This document shows positions 43,600 through 53,306 of a stretch of 64,000 bases of DNA, piece by piece. The stretch's first letter is position 1. Each line of letters begins with the position of its first letter. The notes under the pieces were generated by a model. It was given only the letters and a program-made list of their open reading frames with translations, was not told the DNA's origin and did not search any database. The DNA comes from Mangrovihabitans endophyticus. Lineage in GTDB: Bacteria > Actinomycetota > Actinomycetes > Mycobacteriales > Micromonosporaceae. The stretch is from positions 62,001 through 126,000 of the forward strand of contig NZ_BMMX01000006.1 of the NCBI RefSeq assembly GCF_014646155.1, in the 5' to 3' direction. The position numbers and the translations under genes are program-made.

Positions 43600-43803
43600 C
43601 GACTATTCCTCGGCATTCTTGATCGCTTCTATTTCCCTTCGCCTTAGCGTTTCCGCTGGTCAAGGTGCCATGAAATCGTCGCTTTGTCGTCGCTTTAGCG
43701 ACGAATAAGCCTAGCCTTAGGTGGGGCTGCTACCTTTGCCGCGGGACCATTCGACTCGCCATTCGTTGATGTTTCTTCCGATGTTTGAGATGGGACTGTG
43801 CAG
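43600..43803. promoter_or_regulatory. Internal control region upstream of the isonitrile oxidase gene
   Basis: This is the largest gap between genes of the plus-strand operon and is noticeably AT-richer. It holds the hairpin-like palindrome CGTCGCT-tt-AGCGACG (43688-43703), which includes TTTAGCG. Units related to CGTCGCTTT recur at 11-bp steps from 43677, 43688, 43699 and 43710 (the last two are imperfect). TACCTT at 43731-43736 is a possible -10. The arrangement suggests a second, regulated promoter for the isonitrile/PKS genes. Confidence 0.5.
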
Positions 43804-44691
43804 ATGGACGTGCAAGCCGGCGGCGAGGGGCGGTTCGGTGCGACGGTGCGGGGTTTCGACCCCGCCACCGCGTCCGACGACGACTTCGCCGCGCTCAAGA
43901 ACAGCGTCTACGAACACAAGATCGTGATCCTCAAGGGGCAGAGCCTGGCACCGGCCGAGTTCGTCGAGATGGGACGGCGGATGGGTCGCGTCGAGGCGTA
44001 TTACGAGCCCATGTATCACCACCCGGATGAGCCCGACATCTTCGTCTCGTCGAATGTCAGCGACGGTGACAAGAAGGTGGGCGTGCCGAAGACCGGCAAG
44101 TTCTGGCATGCGGACTACCAGTTCATGCCCAAGCCGTTCGGCCTCACTCTGATCTACCCACAGGTGATTCCGGCCAAGAACCGCGGCACCTATTACATCG
44201 ACATGACCGAGGCCGCTCAGCGTCTGTCGGAGGGCCTGAAGCAGTCGCTGTCCGGCACGCGGTCACTGTTCAGCGTGCGGCGCTATTTCAAGATCCGGCC
44301 GTCCGACGTGTACCGCCCGCTGGGCGAGGTCAACGAAGAGGTGGAGCGGAAGACGCCGACCATCGCGCACCCCACCTTCTTCCGTCACCCGGTCACCGGC
44401 GCCACGGTCCTTTACAACAGCGAGGGCTTCACCGTGGGCATCGAGGACGCCGACGGCAAGAGCCTCGACGACGGGATCCTGCACCAGGTGCTCAAGGAGA
44501 CCGGGCAACTCGACATGACCTTCCAGGCTCCGGGCATCCACCTCGTCTCGCCGGAGCAGGGCGACCTGCTGGTCTGGGACAACCGCGCGCTGATTCACCG
44601 GGCGTTGCACACCACCACGCCCGAGCCCACCGTGTCCTACCGGGTGACGGTGCACGACGAGTTCCCGTTCCACGACGACAAGCCGCTCTGA
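43804..44691 (+). CDS. scoE: Isonitrile-forming Fe(II)/2-oxoglutarate oxidase (ScoE/Rv0097 type)
   Basis: A 295-aa TauD-family enzyme. The metal triad is H102-x-D104 ('FWHADYQF') and H265, with R280 for 2-oxoglutarate. Y66, Y67 and Y71 ('YYEPMY'), R127, K163 ('[11 protein letters not shown]') and H269 match the substrate residues I recall for ScoE (Y96/Y97/Y101, R157, K193, H299). All are at identical spacing (offset 30). These enzymes convert a (3R)-(carboxymethylamino)acyl substrate to the isonitrile with loss of CO2. The neighbours ScoD-like, ACP and ligase support the role. ATG 43804 has 'ggga' about 8 nt upstream; GTG 43798 is the alternative. Confidence 0.92.
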   Translation: MDVQAGGEGRFGATVRGFDPATASDDDFAALKNSVYEHKIVILKGQSLAPAEFVEMGRRMGRVEAYYEPMYHHPDEPDIFVSSNVSDGDKKVGVPKTGKFWHADYQFMPKPFGLTLIYPQVIPAKNRGTYYIDMTEAAQRLSEGLKQSLSGTRSLFSVRRYFKIRPSDVYRPLGEVNEEVERKTPTIAHPTFFRHPVTGATVLYNSEGFTVGIEDADGKSLDDGILHQVLKETGQLDMTFQAPGIHLVSPEQGDLLVWDNRALIHRALHTTTPEPTVSYRVTVHDEFPFHDDKPL

Positions 44692-44722
44692 CTACCGAAC
44701 CGACTTCTCGGAAGGCGCCACC

Positions 44723-45922
44723 ATGGTTTCCCAGTGCCCGGTGCACCATCTCGACTCTCCGTACGACGAAGACTGGTTCGCCAACCCGTACCCCACCTAC
44801 GAGCGGCTGCACGGTGAGGGGCCCATCCACCGTGTGTGTCTGCCCGACGGCTCCCCGGTGTGGCTGATCACCCGCTACGACGAGGCGAGCGAGGCGCTCA
44901 AGGACCGCCGTCTGGTGCGTAACCGGCGGTATGCCGGTCCCGACTATCAGAACGAGATGCTGCCGGAGATCGTCCGGTCCGGAAACCTGCACATGGAGGA
45001 CGGCGAGCTGCACACTCGGTTGCGGCGCTTCATGAATTTCGCCTTCACGCCCAGGCGGATGGCCGCCCTGGTGCCACGCATCCAGGAAGTGGTGGACGGA
45101 CTGCTCGACGAGATCGAGCGCAAGGGCGGCGGCGACATCATGTCGGATCTCGCCGCGCCGCTGCCGATCACCATGACCGCCGACATCCTTGGCGTGCCGG
45201 ACAGCACCCGCGCGGATTTCCGCGCGTGGAGCGACGCGATGCTGGGCAACGACCCCGCCGCCGCGAAGGTGGCGTCCGGCAAGCTTCTGGCGTTCGTGGA
45301 AGAGCTGATCGCGGCCAAGAAGAAGGAGCCGGCCGACGACCTCATCTCCTACTGGATCAGCGCCCGCGACAACGAGGGGAATCCGCTGACCGATCAGGAG
45401 ATGATCGGCATGACGTTCTTCTTGCTGCTGGGCGGGTACGACACCACCGTCGGTCAGATCGGTGCCTCGGTGCTGGCGCTGATCAACAACCCGGACAAGG
45501 CGCAGCAGATGCGCGACAACCCGGAGATCATCCCGGATGCGGTTGAGGAGCTGATGCGCTGGGACGGCTCGACGCACAGCGGCATCCGGCGTTTCGCCCT
45601 TGAGGACATGACGATCGCCGGGGCAAAGGTCGAGGCGGGGCAGACGGTCATCATCTCGCTCGGCGCGGCCAACCGGGATCCGGAGCGCTTCGACTGCCCC
45701 GCGGAGATCCATCTCGACCGGTCGGACAATCAGCAGCTCGGATTCGGTCGCGGGCCGCATCATTGCCCCGGCAAGGACCTCGCCCGCAACGAACTGCGTA
45801 TCGCGCTCGGCGAACTGGTCCGGCGCTTTCCGGACATCGCGTGCGCGGTTCCGCAGGATCAGCTCAACTGGCGGCCGTCGTGGCTGATCCGGGTGCCACG
45901 CCAGTTCCCGGTGACGGTCTGA
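44723..45922 (+). CDS. Cytochrome P450
   Basis: A 399-aa P450. The heme Cys is in 'FGRGPHHCPGKDLARNE', the K-helix ExxR in 'AVEELMRWDG', and the I-helix 'FLLLGGYDTTVGQIG' keeps the Asp-Thr pair. 'MEDGELHTRLRRFMNFAFTP' is the C-helix. It is encoded between the isonitrile oxidase and the ScoD-like gene, with 'ggaagg' before ATG 44723 and 5 bp before the next start, so it is an integral member of the isonitrile operon. Candidate roles are hydroxylation or epoxidation next to the isonitrile, as in known epoxy/hydroxy isonitrile fatty acids, but this is inference. Confidence 0.9.
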   Translation: MVSQCPVHHLDSPYDEDWFANPYPTYERLHGEGPIHRVCLPDGSPVWLITRYDEASEALKDRRLVRNRRYAGPDYQNEMLPEIVRSGNLHMEDGELHTRLRRFMNFAFTPRRMAALVPRIQEVVDGLLDEIERKGGGDIMSDLAAPLPITMTADILGVPDSTRADFRAWSDAMLGNDPAAAKVASGKLLAFVEELIAAKKKEPADDLISYWISARDNEGNPLTDQEMIGMTFFLLLGGYDTTVGQIGASVLALINNPDKAQQMRDNPEIIPDAVEELMRWDGSTHSGIRRFALEDMTIAGAKVEAGQTVIISLGAANRDPERFDCPAEIHLDRSDNQQLGFGRGPHHCPGKDLARNELRIALGELVRRFPDIACAVPQDQLNWRPSWLIRVPRQFPVTV

Positions 45923-45927
45923 CCACG

Positions 45928-46515
45928 GTGACCGACACCGCGAGCATCGATCTCCGGCCGATCAGCCGGCACGCCGACGACCCGCCGTTGCTGGCTGCCG
46001 TGCTGCGGCCCTACCGCGCCAACTGCAAATACCTGCAGTCGGCCGAGGTGACCGCCGACGGCGAGCCCGGCGACGGCGGTCGGGTCACCGCGCGCTGCAC
46101 CTTCACGATCCCGGAATCCTGCTACATCGACGACACTGGGCACTTCAACTCGGTCGAGTTCAACATCTGTTACAACCAGATGCTCTATTACACCGTCGCG
46201 AAGTCGGTGCAGGAGCGGCTGGTGCAGCCGTTCGCGCGCTGGTCGATGGATGACTATTGGGCCCGGCAGCTCGCCGACTTTCTCATCACGGACTTCCGCA
46301 GCTCGTTCAAGCGCGCCATGAGCGGTCGGCACTTCCACGGTGAACTGGAGATGGTGGACATCGCCGAATGGGGCGGCAGCGACGTTCGCGACCCGCTGAT
46401 CGTGGTACGGACCACGTGTCGCTACTGGGACGACCGGGGCGGCACCTCCCAGGGCGAGGTGCGCGTGGCGATCACCAATCCGCCCGTCGGCGGACCGGAG
46501 AAGACAGGGACGTGA
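45928..46515 (+). CDS. scoD: ScoD/FcoT-type glycine lyase-thioesterase
   Basis: A 195-aa hotdog-fold protein. The central stretch 'ESCYIDDTGHFNSVEFNICY' followed by 'NQMLYYTVAKSVQERL' matches, from memory, Mycobacterium FcoT (Rv0098) and ScoD closely; 'DYWARQLADFLITDFRSSF' continues the likeness. In the Sco route this enzyme adds glycine to the beta-carbon of an alpha,beta-unsaturated acyl-ACP and releases the carboxymethylamino acid that the oxidase uses. GTG 45928 starts 5 bp after the P450 stop, and the end overlaps the ACP start (GTGA). It was first described as a long-chain acyl-CoA thioesterase, so annotation pipelines may call it that. Confidence 0.9.
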   Translation: MTDTASIDLRPISRHADDPPLLAAVLRPYRANCKYLQSAEVTADGEPGDGGRVTARCTFTIPESCYIDDTGHFNSVEFNICYNQMLYYTVAKSVQERLVQPFARWSMDDYWARQLADFLITDFRSSFKRAMSGRHFHGELEMVDIAEWGGSDVRDPLIVVRTTCRYWDDRGGTSQGEVRVAITNPPVGGPEKTGT

Positions 46516-46901
46516 ATCGATTGCCCACCGACTTCGTCATGGCTCTGCGCCGGGTGCCGGCGGCGGGGCGCCGCGCAGTCCTGCAGGAGGCCGTGGCCAG
46601 CGAGTTCCGCAGCGCATTGCTGATGACGGACGACGAGAGGCTCGCTCCGACCGACAACTACTTCGATCTCGGCCTCACCTCGTTGCGGGCCACCGAGGTC
46701 AAGCAGCGGCTGGAGGCGAGGCTCGGCTGCGAGGTGGACGCGGCGGTGCTGTTCGCCAGCCCCACCATCGCCGACCTGACGGACAACCTCGTCACCGCGC
46801 TGCCCGAGGTGTTCGCGCCGGCGCCGGACACGCCACCGTCCCCGTCACCCGACCGCAAGTCGCTTGTCGACGACCTCATGAAGGACCTCTTCGACGCATG
46901 A
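46512..46901 (+). CDS. Discrete acyl carrier protein
   Basis: A 129-aa ACP with the phosphopantetheine site in 'YFDLGLTSLRATEVKQRLEA' (Ser of T-S-L, in place of the usual DSL). 'LFASPTIADLTDNL' is the end of the four-helix fold. The C-terminal ~35 residues are Pro/Ser-rich, then 'KSLVDDLMKDLFDA', which could be a docking helix for the PKS that follows. GTG 46512 overlaps the ScoD stop, and its own stop overlaps an ATG at 46898. It is the counterpart of ScoB/Rv0100, the carrier for the isonitrile precursor. Confidence 0.88.
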   Translation: MNRLPTDFVMALRRVPAAGRRAVLQEAVASEFRSALLMTDDERLAPTDNYFDLGLTSLRATEVKQRLEARLGCEVDAAVLFASPTIADLTDNLVTALPEVFAPAPDTPPSPSPDRKSLVDDLMKDLFDA

Positions 46902-46921
46902 GAACCTCGGAGGAGACACCG

Positions 46922-49900
46922 ATGTCCGCGCCCGACGCCGAGCTCCTGCGAGAGTTGTTGCTGGAACGGTACGAGCCGATCGCGATCGTCGGGATTGGAC
47001 TGCGCCTGCCGGGTGACAACGAGGATCCGGCGGGCCTGGCGGACTTCCTGCGATCCGGCGGCTCGGGCATCGGTCCGGTGCCGGCGAACCGATGGGACGT
47101 CGGACGATTCGCCTCGGACGACGGGGGCAAAGGCAAGATCCGTGCCGCCGGCGGCGGGTTTCTGGCCGGGATGGACCAGTTCGACCCGCGCTTCTTCGGG
47201 ATCTCCCCGCGTGAGGCGCAATACATGGATCCCCAGGCGCGGCTCGTGCTGGAGACCGGCTGGGAGGCGCTGGAACACGCCGGCATCGACCCACACCGGC
47301 TGCGGCGGTCCGACGGCGGCGTCTACGTGGGTGTGAGCTGCGTCGACTACCCGCTCGAAGTGGAGGCGCTGGCCTTCCCGGACCTCGACGCCTACATCGG
47401 CACCGGCACCGCGCACAGCGCGATACCCGGCCGGCTCTCCTACTTCCTCGGGTGGCGCGGCCCGAGCATGGCCATCGACACCGCGTGCTCGTCCTCACTC
47501 GTGGCGTTGCACCTGGCCGTCGAAGGGCTGCGCCGCAAGGAATGTTCGATCGCGCTCTGCGCCGGGGTGAACGCGATCCATCATCCGCGCAACCACGTCG
47601 TCTTCAGCCAGGCCGGCATGCTGTCGCCGGACGGCTTCTGCAAGACCTTCGACGACCGCGCCGACGGTTACAGCCGCAGCGAAGGATGCGGCGTCGTCGT
47701 GCTGAAGCGGTACTCCGACGCCAAACGCGACGGCGACCGGATCCTGGCGCTCGTCCGCGGCACCGCGGTGCGCCAGGACGGCGAGAGCGGCGGACTGACC
47801 GTGCCCAACGGCTCGGCCCAGGGCGCCGTGATGCGGGCCGCGCTGGCAAACGCCATGGTGGAGCCCGCCGACGTGCAGTACGTCGAGGCGCACGGCACGG
47901 GCACCTCGCTGGGCGACCCGATCGAGGTGGGCGCGATTCACTCGGTGTTCGCCGCTTCCCACACCCAGCAGCGGCCGGTGCTGATCGGATCGCTCAAGGG
48001 CAACATCGGGCACATGGAGGCGGCCGCGGGGATCGGCGGTGTGATCAAGACGGTGCTGCAGTTGGTGCACCAGGAGATATTCCCGCACGTCGGGATGACC
48101 GAACCCTCCCGGCACATCCCCTGGTCGACCTACCCCGTGTCGGTGCCGGTCGACGGCCTGCCATGGACCGCGCCAACCCGTCGCGCGCTGGTCAACTCGT
48201 TCGGCTTCGCCGGCACCATCTCGTCCGTGCTGCTCGAACAGGCGCCCCCGGCAGGGCCGGCCGGTGCCGCCGAGGTGCCCGGCCGGCCGTACGTGCTCGC
48301 GCTCTCCGGCCGCACCGAGGCCGCGCTGGAGAATCAGGCGGCGCGATACCGGGAATATCTGGCGGCGCACCCGGAAACCGTCCCGGCCGACCTCTGCTAC
48401 ACCGCCGCGGTATGCCGGGCCGACTTCGCCGCGCGCACGGCCGTGGTGGTGCGGGACAACGAGGAGATCGCCGCGGCGCTCGCCAAGCCCGCACCGGCGG
48501 CTCAGCCGGCACCCGCCAAGGTCGCCTTCCTTTTCACCGGCCAGGGCTCGCAGTACGTCGGCATGGGACGAGCCCTCTACCACCGATACCCCGTGTTCCG
48601 GGACCGGGTCGACGAATGCGACAGGTTGTTCGCCGCCCATCTCGGCGAGTCGATCCGGGACCTGATGTTCGACGGCGAGCCGGGATGCGTCGACGAGACC
48701 CGGTACACCCAACCCGCCCTGTTCACCGTGGAGTACGCGGCCGCCATGCTGTGGCGCTCGTTCGGCATCGAGCCGGATGTCCTCATCGGCCACAGCATCG
48801 GCGAGATCGTCGCGGCCACCGTGGCCGGACTGTTCCGGCTGCCCGACGCGGTGCGGTTGGTAGCCGTCCGGGCCCGGCTCATGCAGTCGGTCACCGCGCC
48901 CGGCGGCATGGTCGCGGTGTCCGCTCCGGCCGACGAGATCGCGCCACTGATCGCCGGGTTCGCCGACGTCAGCTTCGCGGCCTTCAACGCGCCGGGCCAG
49001 TGCGTCGTCTCCGGCGGTGTGGACGCGCTCGCCGAGATCACCACGGCGCTCTCCGACCGGGGCGTGCGCACCCGGCGGCTGTCGGTCTCGCACGCCTTTC
49101 ACTCGCCGCTGATGCGCGAGGTTGCCGAACAGTTCCGCCGGGAGACGGCCGACGTCCGGTTCGGCGAGATCGAGATGACCTTCGTCTCCAACGTGACGGG
49201 CCGGATCGCCGACCCGGAGCAGGTCGGCACGATCGACTACTGGGTGCGGCACCTCGCCGAACCGGTCGACTTCGCGGCTGGCATCGGCGCTGTCGACGAT
49301 CGGGGCGAGCATGTCTTCATCGAGGTCGGCCCGGCGCCGACGCTGACCGCGGTGGGCCGCAGGTGCACGCCGGCGGGCCGGGGTCACCGGTGGCTGTCCA
49401 GCATGCGCGCCGGGGATGAGGACGGGTCCGTGCTGCTGGAGTCGGTCGCCGCGGCCTACGGTGGCGGCCTGCGGATCGACTGGACCGCGGTGTTCGACGG
49501 CATCCCCGCGCGACGGCTGGACCTTCCGACCTATCCGTTCGAGCATCGGCGGTACTGGCTGCCGCTCAAGGGCGCGCGGCACGAGCGAGCTGGCCTCGCG
49601 GCGTCCGGGCCCGCCCGCCATCCGCTGCTGGGCGAGGAGACCACCACGGCGGAGCAATCGGCGGAGGGGATCCGTGAGTTCCGCACCCGGATCGGCCCGG
49701 CCGATCCGGCCTACCTGGCCGACCACGTGGTGATGGACCAGGTGGTCTTCCCGGCCGCGGGCTACGTCGAGATGATGCTGGCGGCACAGGATGCGGTGCA
49801 TGGAGAAACCTCCCGGCCGTTGCGCGACGTTCAGATCCGAGAACCCCTGCTGCTGTCCGAGGAGCGGCTGACCGAAGTGCACGTCCGCCTCCGGCGGGGC

Positions 49901-52900
49901 GCCGACGATGCCGGTGCAGCGAGCATCCACGAGGTGGAGATCCTCTCGCTGGACGGCGCCGGGGACGGGGCGATCGAGCGTCGGCACGCGGTGGCGCGGA
50001 TCGCGGACGAAACGGTCAGTGCCGGGGAGCACGACGCCATCGTCGCGGACCTGCGCGCGGCGGCCGCGGCGACCGGCGCCGACGATCGCGACGGTGCCGA
50101 CCTCTACCCGGAGTGGGCCGACCTGGGTCTGATGTACGGTCCGCAGTTCCAGCGCATCCGGTGGCTGCGCCGGGTGGATGCCGGCACCGCCGTCGCGGAA
50201 CTGCGCGGACTCTCGGCGGGCGCCCTGGAACATCTGCCGCCGGTGCTGCTCGACAACGTGATCCAAAGCCTCGGCGGGGTGATCGACGACGGCCAGACGT
50301 ACCTGCCGGTCCGGTTCGGATGGCTGCGCCTGCTGAGCAAGCCGCGCGGGCGAACGCTGCGTGCGGTGGTGCGGCGTACCGGGGAGTCGGTCACGCATGC
50401 CGGTGAGTTCGAGGCGGATTTGCTGCTGCTCGACGGCGACCGGGTGGTGGTCCTGGTCCGTGGCCTCGGCTTCCGCCGGGTGGCGCGCACCGGTGAGCGG
50501 GCACGCAGCCGCATGTTCCACCGGGTCGCCTGGCTCAAGCGAGCCCTGGTGCGCACCGGCACGCCGGGCGACCGGCGGTTGATCCTCGCGAACCGCAGCG
50601 CCGCCGAGATGCCGTTGCTGGCCGAACGGTTGGCGGCCGACGGGGTCGACGCGGCGTTTGCCGGCAACGCGGAGGCGGTCACGGCCGTGCTCGACCGGCG
50701 GCCCACCGACGTGTGCTGGGTGTGGCGCCCGTCGGCGGACGGTGACCCGGTCACCCGCCTGCGGAGCGAGACCGAGGACAATTTCCGCGACCTGCTGTCA
50801 CTGGTGTCCGCCGTGGACGGACACGACGTACGGCTGTACCTGGTCACCGAGGGAGCGCAGCATCTGCCCGGCGACCCGGCCGGCTTGGCGGTCGAACACG
50901 TGGCCGCGAGCACCGTGTGGGGATTCGGGCTGTCGTTGTGGTCGGAGTACCCCGCGCTGCGGGTGACGCTGCTCGACGTGCCGTCGGCGGAGGCGGACGC
51001 CGAGCGGCTGCTGGCGGAGGTCTACGCCGGTGAGGACGAATATCAAGTCGCCCATTGTCCGTCCGGGCGCCATGTGCGCCGTATCCTGCCGCACTCGATG
51101 GAGTCGCCGGAGGGCGGCAACGCCGAGCTCGCGGTGAAGGAATACGGCAGCTTCGACGGCGTCGGCCTGGTGCCGGTCCCGGACGTGCCGCCGGTCGACG
51201 ACCAGATCGAGGTTCAGGTCCGCGCGGCCGGGCTGAACTTTAAGGACGTGCTCAACGCCTTGGGCCTGCTCCGGCAGCACGCGGCCGACACCGGGATGCC
51301 GTACGCCCCGCTGCCGCTCGGATTCGAAGGTTCCGGCACGGTCGTCGCCGCCGGGCCGCGGGCCGCCTTCGCGGTCGGCGACGACGTGGTTCTCAGCCAC
51401 ATCGGGTCGATGCGTCGGCGAGTGACCGTGCCGTCCGCACATGCGGTGCCGATGCCCGAGGGTCTGTCGTACGTGGACGCGGCGGCCCTGCCGACGGCCT
51501 ACATCACGGCGTTCTACGCGCTGCACCGGCTGGCCGGGATGACACGCGGCGACCGGGTGCTCATCCACGCCGGCGCGGGTGGCGTCGGTCAGGCGGCGAT
51601 CCGGCTCGCCCGGGCGGCCGGCGCGGAGATCTTCGCCACCGCGAGCCCGCACAAGCATCCGGTGCTGCGCGAGCAGGGCGTGACCCACGTGCTGAACTCG
51701 CGTTCGCTGGACTTCGCCGGTCAGGTGCTGGAGCTGACCGGCGGCGCCGGCGTGGACATCGTGCTGAACAGCCTGAACAAGGACTACATCGAGGCCGGCA
51801 TGCGCGCCCTCGGCCACGGTGGCCGGTTCGTGGAACTGGGCAAGATCGGCGCGTGGTCGGCGGACCGGGCCGCCGCGCACCGCCCGGACGTGGCTTACCA
51901 CCACTTCGATCTCAGCGAATTTCCGGACGGGGAGCTGCGCCGGATCAATCACGAGATCCTGACCGAGGTGGTCGACGGCATCGCCGCGGGACGGCTCTCG
52001 GCGCTGCCTACGACGGCGTACACCCTGGACGAGGTGGACGAGGCATTCGCGGTGTTGAGCCGGGGTGCCAACATCGGCAAGCTGGTGCTGTCCCTGGACG
52101 CCGAACCGGCCACCGCGCGGCCGGTGGCGGTGCGAGCGGACCGGACCTACCTCATCACCGGTGGGCTCGGCGCCCTGGGTCGGCTCGCCGCCGTCAAGCT
52201 GGCCGAACTGGGCGCCCGGCGCCTCGCCCTGGTCTCGCGTCGCGAGCCCGACCCGGAGGACCTGGCCGCGTTGCACAAGCGCCTTCCGGACGGGGTCGAC
52301 GTGCGGGTTCACCGGGCCGACATCGCCCAGCCCGAGGAGGTGCGCAGGTTGTTCCGCGAGCTGGCCGACGGGGCGAGCCCGCTCGGCGGCGTGGTGCATG
52401 CGGCCGGAGTGCTCGCGGACCGTCCGGTGGCCCGGATGACCTGGGAGGATGTGCAGACCGTCTGCGCGCCGAAGGTCCTCGGCACGTGGCTGTTGCACGA
52501 GGCGGTCACGCCACTGGCCGAGCTGGACTTCTTCGTGGCCTACTCGTCCGTCGCATCGGTGATCGGATCCGTGGGACAGGCCAACTACGCCGCGGGCAAC
52601 GCCTTTGTGGACGCCCTGATGGTGCGGCGCGCTGCGGCCGGCCGGCCGGGCAGCTCGGTCAACTGGGGTCCGTGGGCCGAGGTGGGCATGGCAGCCGGGC
52701 TGGAGGCACGCCTGGTGCGCAATCTGGAAGCGCAGGGCACACGCTTCATCCGGCCTGGGCCCGGGGCGGCGGCCTTGGCGACGGTGGTCCAGCATCCGCT
52801 CGCGCAGGTGGTGGTCGGCGAGTTCGACTGGGACCGGATGGCCGCCGGCCGTGCGGCCAATCCGCTGTACCAGCGCGTGGCACGGCGTACCGGGAACGCT

Positions 52901-53302
52901 GCCGACGTGGTCGACGTCGAGCAGTTGGCACGGCTGCCGAAATCCGAGCGCCGGACCGCTCTGAACCGTCTGATCCGCGCCCACGTGGCAAGCGCGCTGC
53001 ACTTCGACGGCGCGGACGACGTCCCGGCGGACGCGAAGTTCCTCGACGTCGGCCTCGACTCGCTGGGCGCCGTGGAGCTGAAGAACTTCCTGGAGTCGTC
53101 CCTGCGGGTGGCGTTGCCGACCGGGCTCGCCTTCGACTACCCGTCCATCGAACTGCTCGCCGAGAACCTGGGGGAGCAGCTCGACGCCGCACGGGGCGAG
53201 GACGCACTGCCGGAGGAACCGTCGCGGGCCGGGCGGGGCGTGGTCGGCGAGATGACCGCCGACGAGGTGGCCGCCGAACTGGACGCGTTGAAGGATCTCT
53301 GA
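46922..53302 (+). CDS. Fully reducing type I PKS: KS-AT-DH-ER-KR-ACP
   Basis: 2126 aa, one complete reducing module. KS: Cys189 in 'DTACSSSLVAL', with both catalytic His present (HGTGT, NIGH). AT: Ser625 in 'GHSIGEIVA' and HAFH at 724-727, predicting malonyl-CoA. DH: H935 with the HxxxGxxxxP motif altered to HVVMDQVVFP, second Asp1111. ER: 'GLNFKDV' near 1437 and GAGGVG at 1551. KR: 'TGGLGALG' near 1746 and Tyr1889, with LAD suggesting B-type. ACP: Ser2047 in 'VGLDSLGA'. There is no thioesterase. The order matches mycobacterial iterative lipid PKSs as well as modular ones. ATG 46922 has 'ggagga' upstream; ATG 46898, overlapping the ACP stop, is the alternative. Confidence 0.94.
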   Translation: MSAPDAELLRELLLERYEPIAIVGIGLRLPGDNEDPAGLADFLRSGGSGIGPVPANRWDVGRFASDDGGKGKIRAAGGGFLAGMDQFDPRFFGISPREAQYMDPQARLVLETGWEALEHAGIDPHRLRRSDGGVYVGVSCVDYPLEVEALAFPDLDAYIGTGTAHSAIPGRLSYFLGWRGPSMAIDTACSSSLVALHLAVEGLRRKECSIALCAGVNAIHHPRNHVVFSQAGMLSPDGFCKTFDDRADGYSRSEGCGVVVLKRYSDAKRDGDRILALVRGTAVRQDGESGGLTVPNGSAQGAVMRAALANAMVEPADVQYVEAHGTGTSLGDPIEVGAIHSVFAASHTQQRPVLIGSLKGNIGHMEAAAGIGGVIKTVLQLVHQEIFPHVGMTEPSRHIPWSTYPVSVPVDGLPWTAPTRRALVNSFGFAGTISSVLLEQAPPAGPAGAAEVPGRPYVLALSGRTEAALENQAARYREYLAAHPETVPADLCYTAAVCRADFAARTAVVVRDNEEIAAALAKPAPAAQPAPAKVAFLFTGQGSQYVGMGRALYHRYPVFRDRVDECDRLFAAHLGESIRDLMFDGEPGCVDETRYTQPALFTVEYAAAMLWRSFGIEPDVLIGHSIGEIVAATVAGLFRLPDAVRLVAVRARLMQSVTAPGGMVAVSAPADEIAPLIAGFADVSFAAFNAPGQCVVSGGVDALAEITTALSDRGVRTRRLSVSHAFHSPLMREVAEQFRRETADVRFGEIEMTFVSNVTGRIADPEQVGTIDYWVRHLAEPVDFAAGIGAVDDRGEHVFIEVGPAPTLTAVGRRCTPAGRGHRWLSSMRAGDEDGSVLLESVAAAYGGGLRIDWTAVFDGIPARRLDLPTYPFEHRRYWLPLKGARHERAGLAASGPARHPLLGEETTTAEQSAEGIREFRTRIGPADPAYLADHVVMDQVVFPAAGYVEMMLAAQDAVHGETSRPLRDVQIREPLLLSEERLTEVHVRLRRGADDAGAASIHEVEILSLDGAGDGAIERRHAVARIADETVSAGEHDAIVADLRAAAAATGADDRDGADLYPEWADLGLMYGPQFQRIRWLRRVDAGTAVAELRGLSAGALEHLPPVLLDNVIQSLGGVIDDGQTYLPVRFGWLRLLSKPRGRTLRAVVRRTGESVTHAGEFEADLLLLDGDRVVVLVRGLGFRRVARTGERARSRMFHRVAWLKRALVRTGTPGDRRLILANRSAAEMPLLAERLAADGVDAAFAGNAEAVTAVLDRRPTDVCWVWRPSADGDPVTRLRSETEDNFRDLLSLVSAVDGHDVRLYLVTEGAQHLPGDPAGLAVEHVAASTVWGFGLSLWSEYPALRVTLLDVPSAEADAERLLAEVYAGEDEYQVAHCPSGRHVRRILPHSMESPEGGNAELAVKEYGSFDGVGLVPVPDVPPVDDQIEVQVRAAGLNFKDVLNALGLLRQHAADTGMPYAPLPLGFEGSGTVVAAGPRAAFAVGDDVVLSHIGSMRRRVTVPSAHAVPMPEGLSYVDAAALPTAYITAFYALHRLAGMTRGDRVLIHAGAGGVGQAAIRLARAAGAEIFATASPHKHPVLREQGVTHVLNSRSLDFAGQVLELTGGAGVDIVLNSLNKDYIEAGMRALGHGGRFVELGKIGAWSADRAAAHRPDVAYHHFDLSEFPDGELRRINHEILTEVVDGIAAGRLSALPTTAYTLDEVDEAFAVLSRGANIGKLVLSLDAEPATARPVAVRADRTYLITGGLGALGRLAAVKLAELGARRLALVSRREPDPEDLAALHKRLPDGVDVRVHRADIAQPEEVRRLFRELADGASPLGGVVHAAGVLADRPVARMTWEDVQTVCAPKVLGTWLLHEAVTPLAELDFFVAYSSVASVIGSVGQANYAAGNAFVDALMVRRAAAGRPGSSVNWGPWAEVGMAAGLEARLVRNLEAQGTRFIRPGPGAAALATVVQHPLAQVVVGEFDWDRMAAGRAANPLYQRVARRTGNAADVVDVEQLARLPKSERRTALNRLIRAHVASALHFDGADDVPADAKFLDVGLDSLGAVELKNFLESSLRVALPTGLAFDYPSIELLAENLGEQLDAARGEDALPEEPSRAGRGVVGEMTADEVAAELDALKDL

Positions 53303-53306
53303 ACCG

